DNA of 15,407 bases from Oscillospiraceae bacterium. Lineage in GTDB: Bacteria; Bacillota; Clostridia; Oscillospirales; Oscillospiraceae. The stretch lies in the NCBI GenBank assembly GCA_017620315.1, contig JAFZQQ010000206.1:1-15407 (forward strand), in the 5' to 3' direction. Below, piece after piece: positions 14,303 to 15,407 of the stretch. Both the position numbers and the translations under genes were made by a program. Every line of letters starts with the position of its first letter. Positions within the stretch are counted from its first letter, which is position 1. Below the pieces are notes generated by a model, which worked only from the letters and a program-made list of their open reading frames with translations, made no database searches and was not told where the DNA came from.

Positions 14303-15407
14303 GCCGCTCCACCTCCCGTCTGAGAGAGATAGATCTCGCGGTAGACCGGACAGCTCTCCAGCAGCTCCGCGTGCGTTCCGGCGCCGACCAGAGCGCCGTC
14401 GGCAAGGACAAATATCCTGTCGGAGTGCATGGCGGAGACCACACGCTGCGTGATGACGATGCGCGTCCGTCCGTTGAGCTTTTCATTCAGCGCCTTGCGC
14501 ACCTTTGCCTCGGTGAGGAAGTCCAGCGCGGAGAAGGAGTCGTCGAAAATATAGATCGGCGCGTCCTTGAGAATGGCGCGGGCGATGGCGAGACGCTGCT
14601 TCTGTCCGCCGGAGATATTTGTCCCGGCCTGTTCCAGCCGAAAATCCAGTCCCTCGGGCTTTTCCCGCAGGAAATCCGCGATCTGGGCGAGCTCCAGAGC
14701 GGCCCAGAGCTCGTCGTCGGTCGCGTCCGGCTTTCCCATTCGAAGATTCTCCGCCACGGTTCCGGCGTAAAGCATAGACTTTTGCAGTGAGCAGCTGAGA
14801 TTTGCGCGGACGTCCTTGGGCGAAAGCTCCGCGGCGTCACGCCCGTCAAAGCGGACGCTGCCCTCGGTCGGCGCGCGAAGAGCCAGCATCAGCTCGGCAA
14901 GCGTCGTCTTTCCGGAGCCGGTCCCGCCGATGACAGAGACCCATTCGCCGGCGGCGATGTGCAGATCCACATCGGACAGGGCAGGCAAAGAGCTTCCGGG
15001 ATAGGTAAAGCTGACATGGTCGATGTCGACAGCCCCGGTGAACGTAAGCCCTTCGGCGCCGCGGTCGTCCTCCACGCCCGTGGATTCGATGACCTGATTC
15101 AGGCGCCGCGCCGCCACACGGATATGCGGCAGCATCACGATATCATAAGAGACGGAAACGATGGCTCCGAGGATGATGTTGATGTATTGGATCACCGCAA
15201 AGACGTCGCCCGCGCTCAGGCCCGCGCCGCGCTCCATGCGAACGCCGCCAAGGTACACGACCAGCAGCGCAGCCGTGTTCAGCGCGAAAGCCGCTATCGG
15301 GTCAATGAGCTCCATGCGGACGTGGGCGCGAATGATGTTGTCCGCCATGGTGCGTGTAGCTTCGGTGATCCGCTCATGCGAGCGGAGCTCGCGGTCGAAG
15401 GCGCGGA
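14299..15407 (-). CDS. ABC exporter half-transporter, degenerate ATP site (BmrC/TM287-like; 5' end outside window)
   Basis: The frame is open through the right edge, so the visible 368 codons lack the start and most of the membrane domain. The residues upstream of Met 15348 (RAFDRELRSHERITEATR) match the cytoplasmic loop usually found in these exporters, so that Met is internal. Counted from it, the ATP-binding domain has Walker A GGTGSGKTT (141-149), a canonical signature ISGGQ (245-249), and Walker B IYIFDD, where Asp270 replaces the catalytic Glu. Gln301 replaces the switch His in VITQR. This is the degenerate-site subunit of a heterodimeric exporter. It also carries the intact signature that completes the active site of its partner, which is encoded directly downstream with a 4-nt overlap. 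Confidence 0.92.
   Translation of the reverse strand, partial: RAFDRELRSHERITEATRTMADNIIRAHVRMELIDPIAAFALNTAALLVVYLGGVRMERGAGLSAGDVFAVIQYINIILGAIVSVSYDIVMLPHIRVAARRLNQVIESTGVEDDRGAEGLTFTGAVDIDHVSFTYPGSSLPALSDVDLHIAAGEWVSVIGGTGSGKTTLAELMLALRAPTEGSVRFDGRDAAELSPKDVRANLSCSLQKSMLYAGTVAENLRMGKPDATDDELWAALELAQIADFLREKPEGLDFRLEQAGTNISGGQKQRLAIARAILKDAPIYIFDDSFSALDFLTEAKVRKALNEKLNGRTRIVITQRVVSAMHSDRIFVLADGALVGAGTHAELLESCPVYREIYLSQTGGGAA

Noticed and set aside
12875..14323. A 482-codon plus-strand open frame opposite the ABC transporter gene
   Set aside because: It lies opposite clear Walker A, signature, Walker B and H-loop motifs and has no motif of its own. Similar antisense frames at 3490-4608, 5399-6508 and 8388-9440 were dismissed for the same reason.
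1..15407. CRISPR arrays, tRNA or rRNA genes, insertion sequences or attachment sites
   Set aside because: No regularly spaced direct repeats, cloverleaf-like sequences, transposase or integrase motifs, or long terminal inverted repeats were seen by eye on either strand.

Overview
The window looks like chromosomal DNA from a GC-rich Bacillota bacterium, most likely a gut-type clostridium of the Oscillospirales kind. This is inferred from strong AGGAGG-type ribosome binding sites, vegetative -35/-10 promoters in AT-rich gaps, an SLH-domain secreted protein, a pair of 2-hydroxyacyl-CoA dehydratase subunits and a heterodimeric ABC exporter. No rRNA, tRNA, CRISPR array, insertion sequence or phage gene was seen. 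Eleven protein genes fill the window, two of them cut by its edges, and no gene-free stretch exceeds about 300 bases.

Left part (1-6481). A secreted SLH-domain protein with an S41-peptidase-like C-terminal part (minus, runs off the left edge) is divergent from a MuiA-like DUF4140/DUF4139 protein with a C-terminal zinc ribbon (plus). That gene converges, across a hairpin terminator, on a transmembrane methyl-accepting chemotaxis protein (minus). The chemoreceptor is in turn divergent from a DUF2804 protein (plus), and the two promoters appear to share one -35 region.

Central part (6595-11537, all minus). Transcription runs from right to left. First comes a serine-palmitoyltransferase-like PLP enzyme, followed 6 nt later by a short-chain dehydrogenase/reductase. 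After a 177-nt gap carrying a strong inverted repeat come two 2-hydroxyacyl-CoA dehydratase subunits that overlap by 4 nt. The first pair has the composition expected for making a sphingoid-type base: condensation of an amino acid with an acyl thioester, then ketone reduction. This is the most interesting content of the window, because sphingoid-base synthesis is well described in Bacteroidetes and some Proteobacteria but not in this kind of organism. The second pair looks like a radical dehydratase lacking its ATP-dependent activator in this window.

Right part (11538-15407). A GNAT acetyltransferase (plus, TTG start) is divergent from the PLP enzyme gene and converges across a 42-bp palindrome on two ABC half-transporters (minus; the upstream one is cut by the right edge). 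The half-transporters have one degenerate and one consensus ATP site, as in BmrCD and TM287/288-type exporters.

All function calls come from reading motifs and remembered family signatures. No database search was run. Several genes were given starts shorter than the longest open frame because promoter or Shine-Dalgarno positions rule out the longer one.
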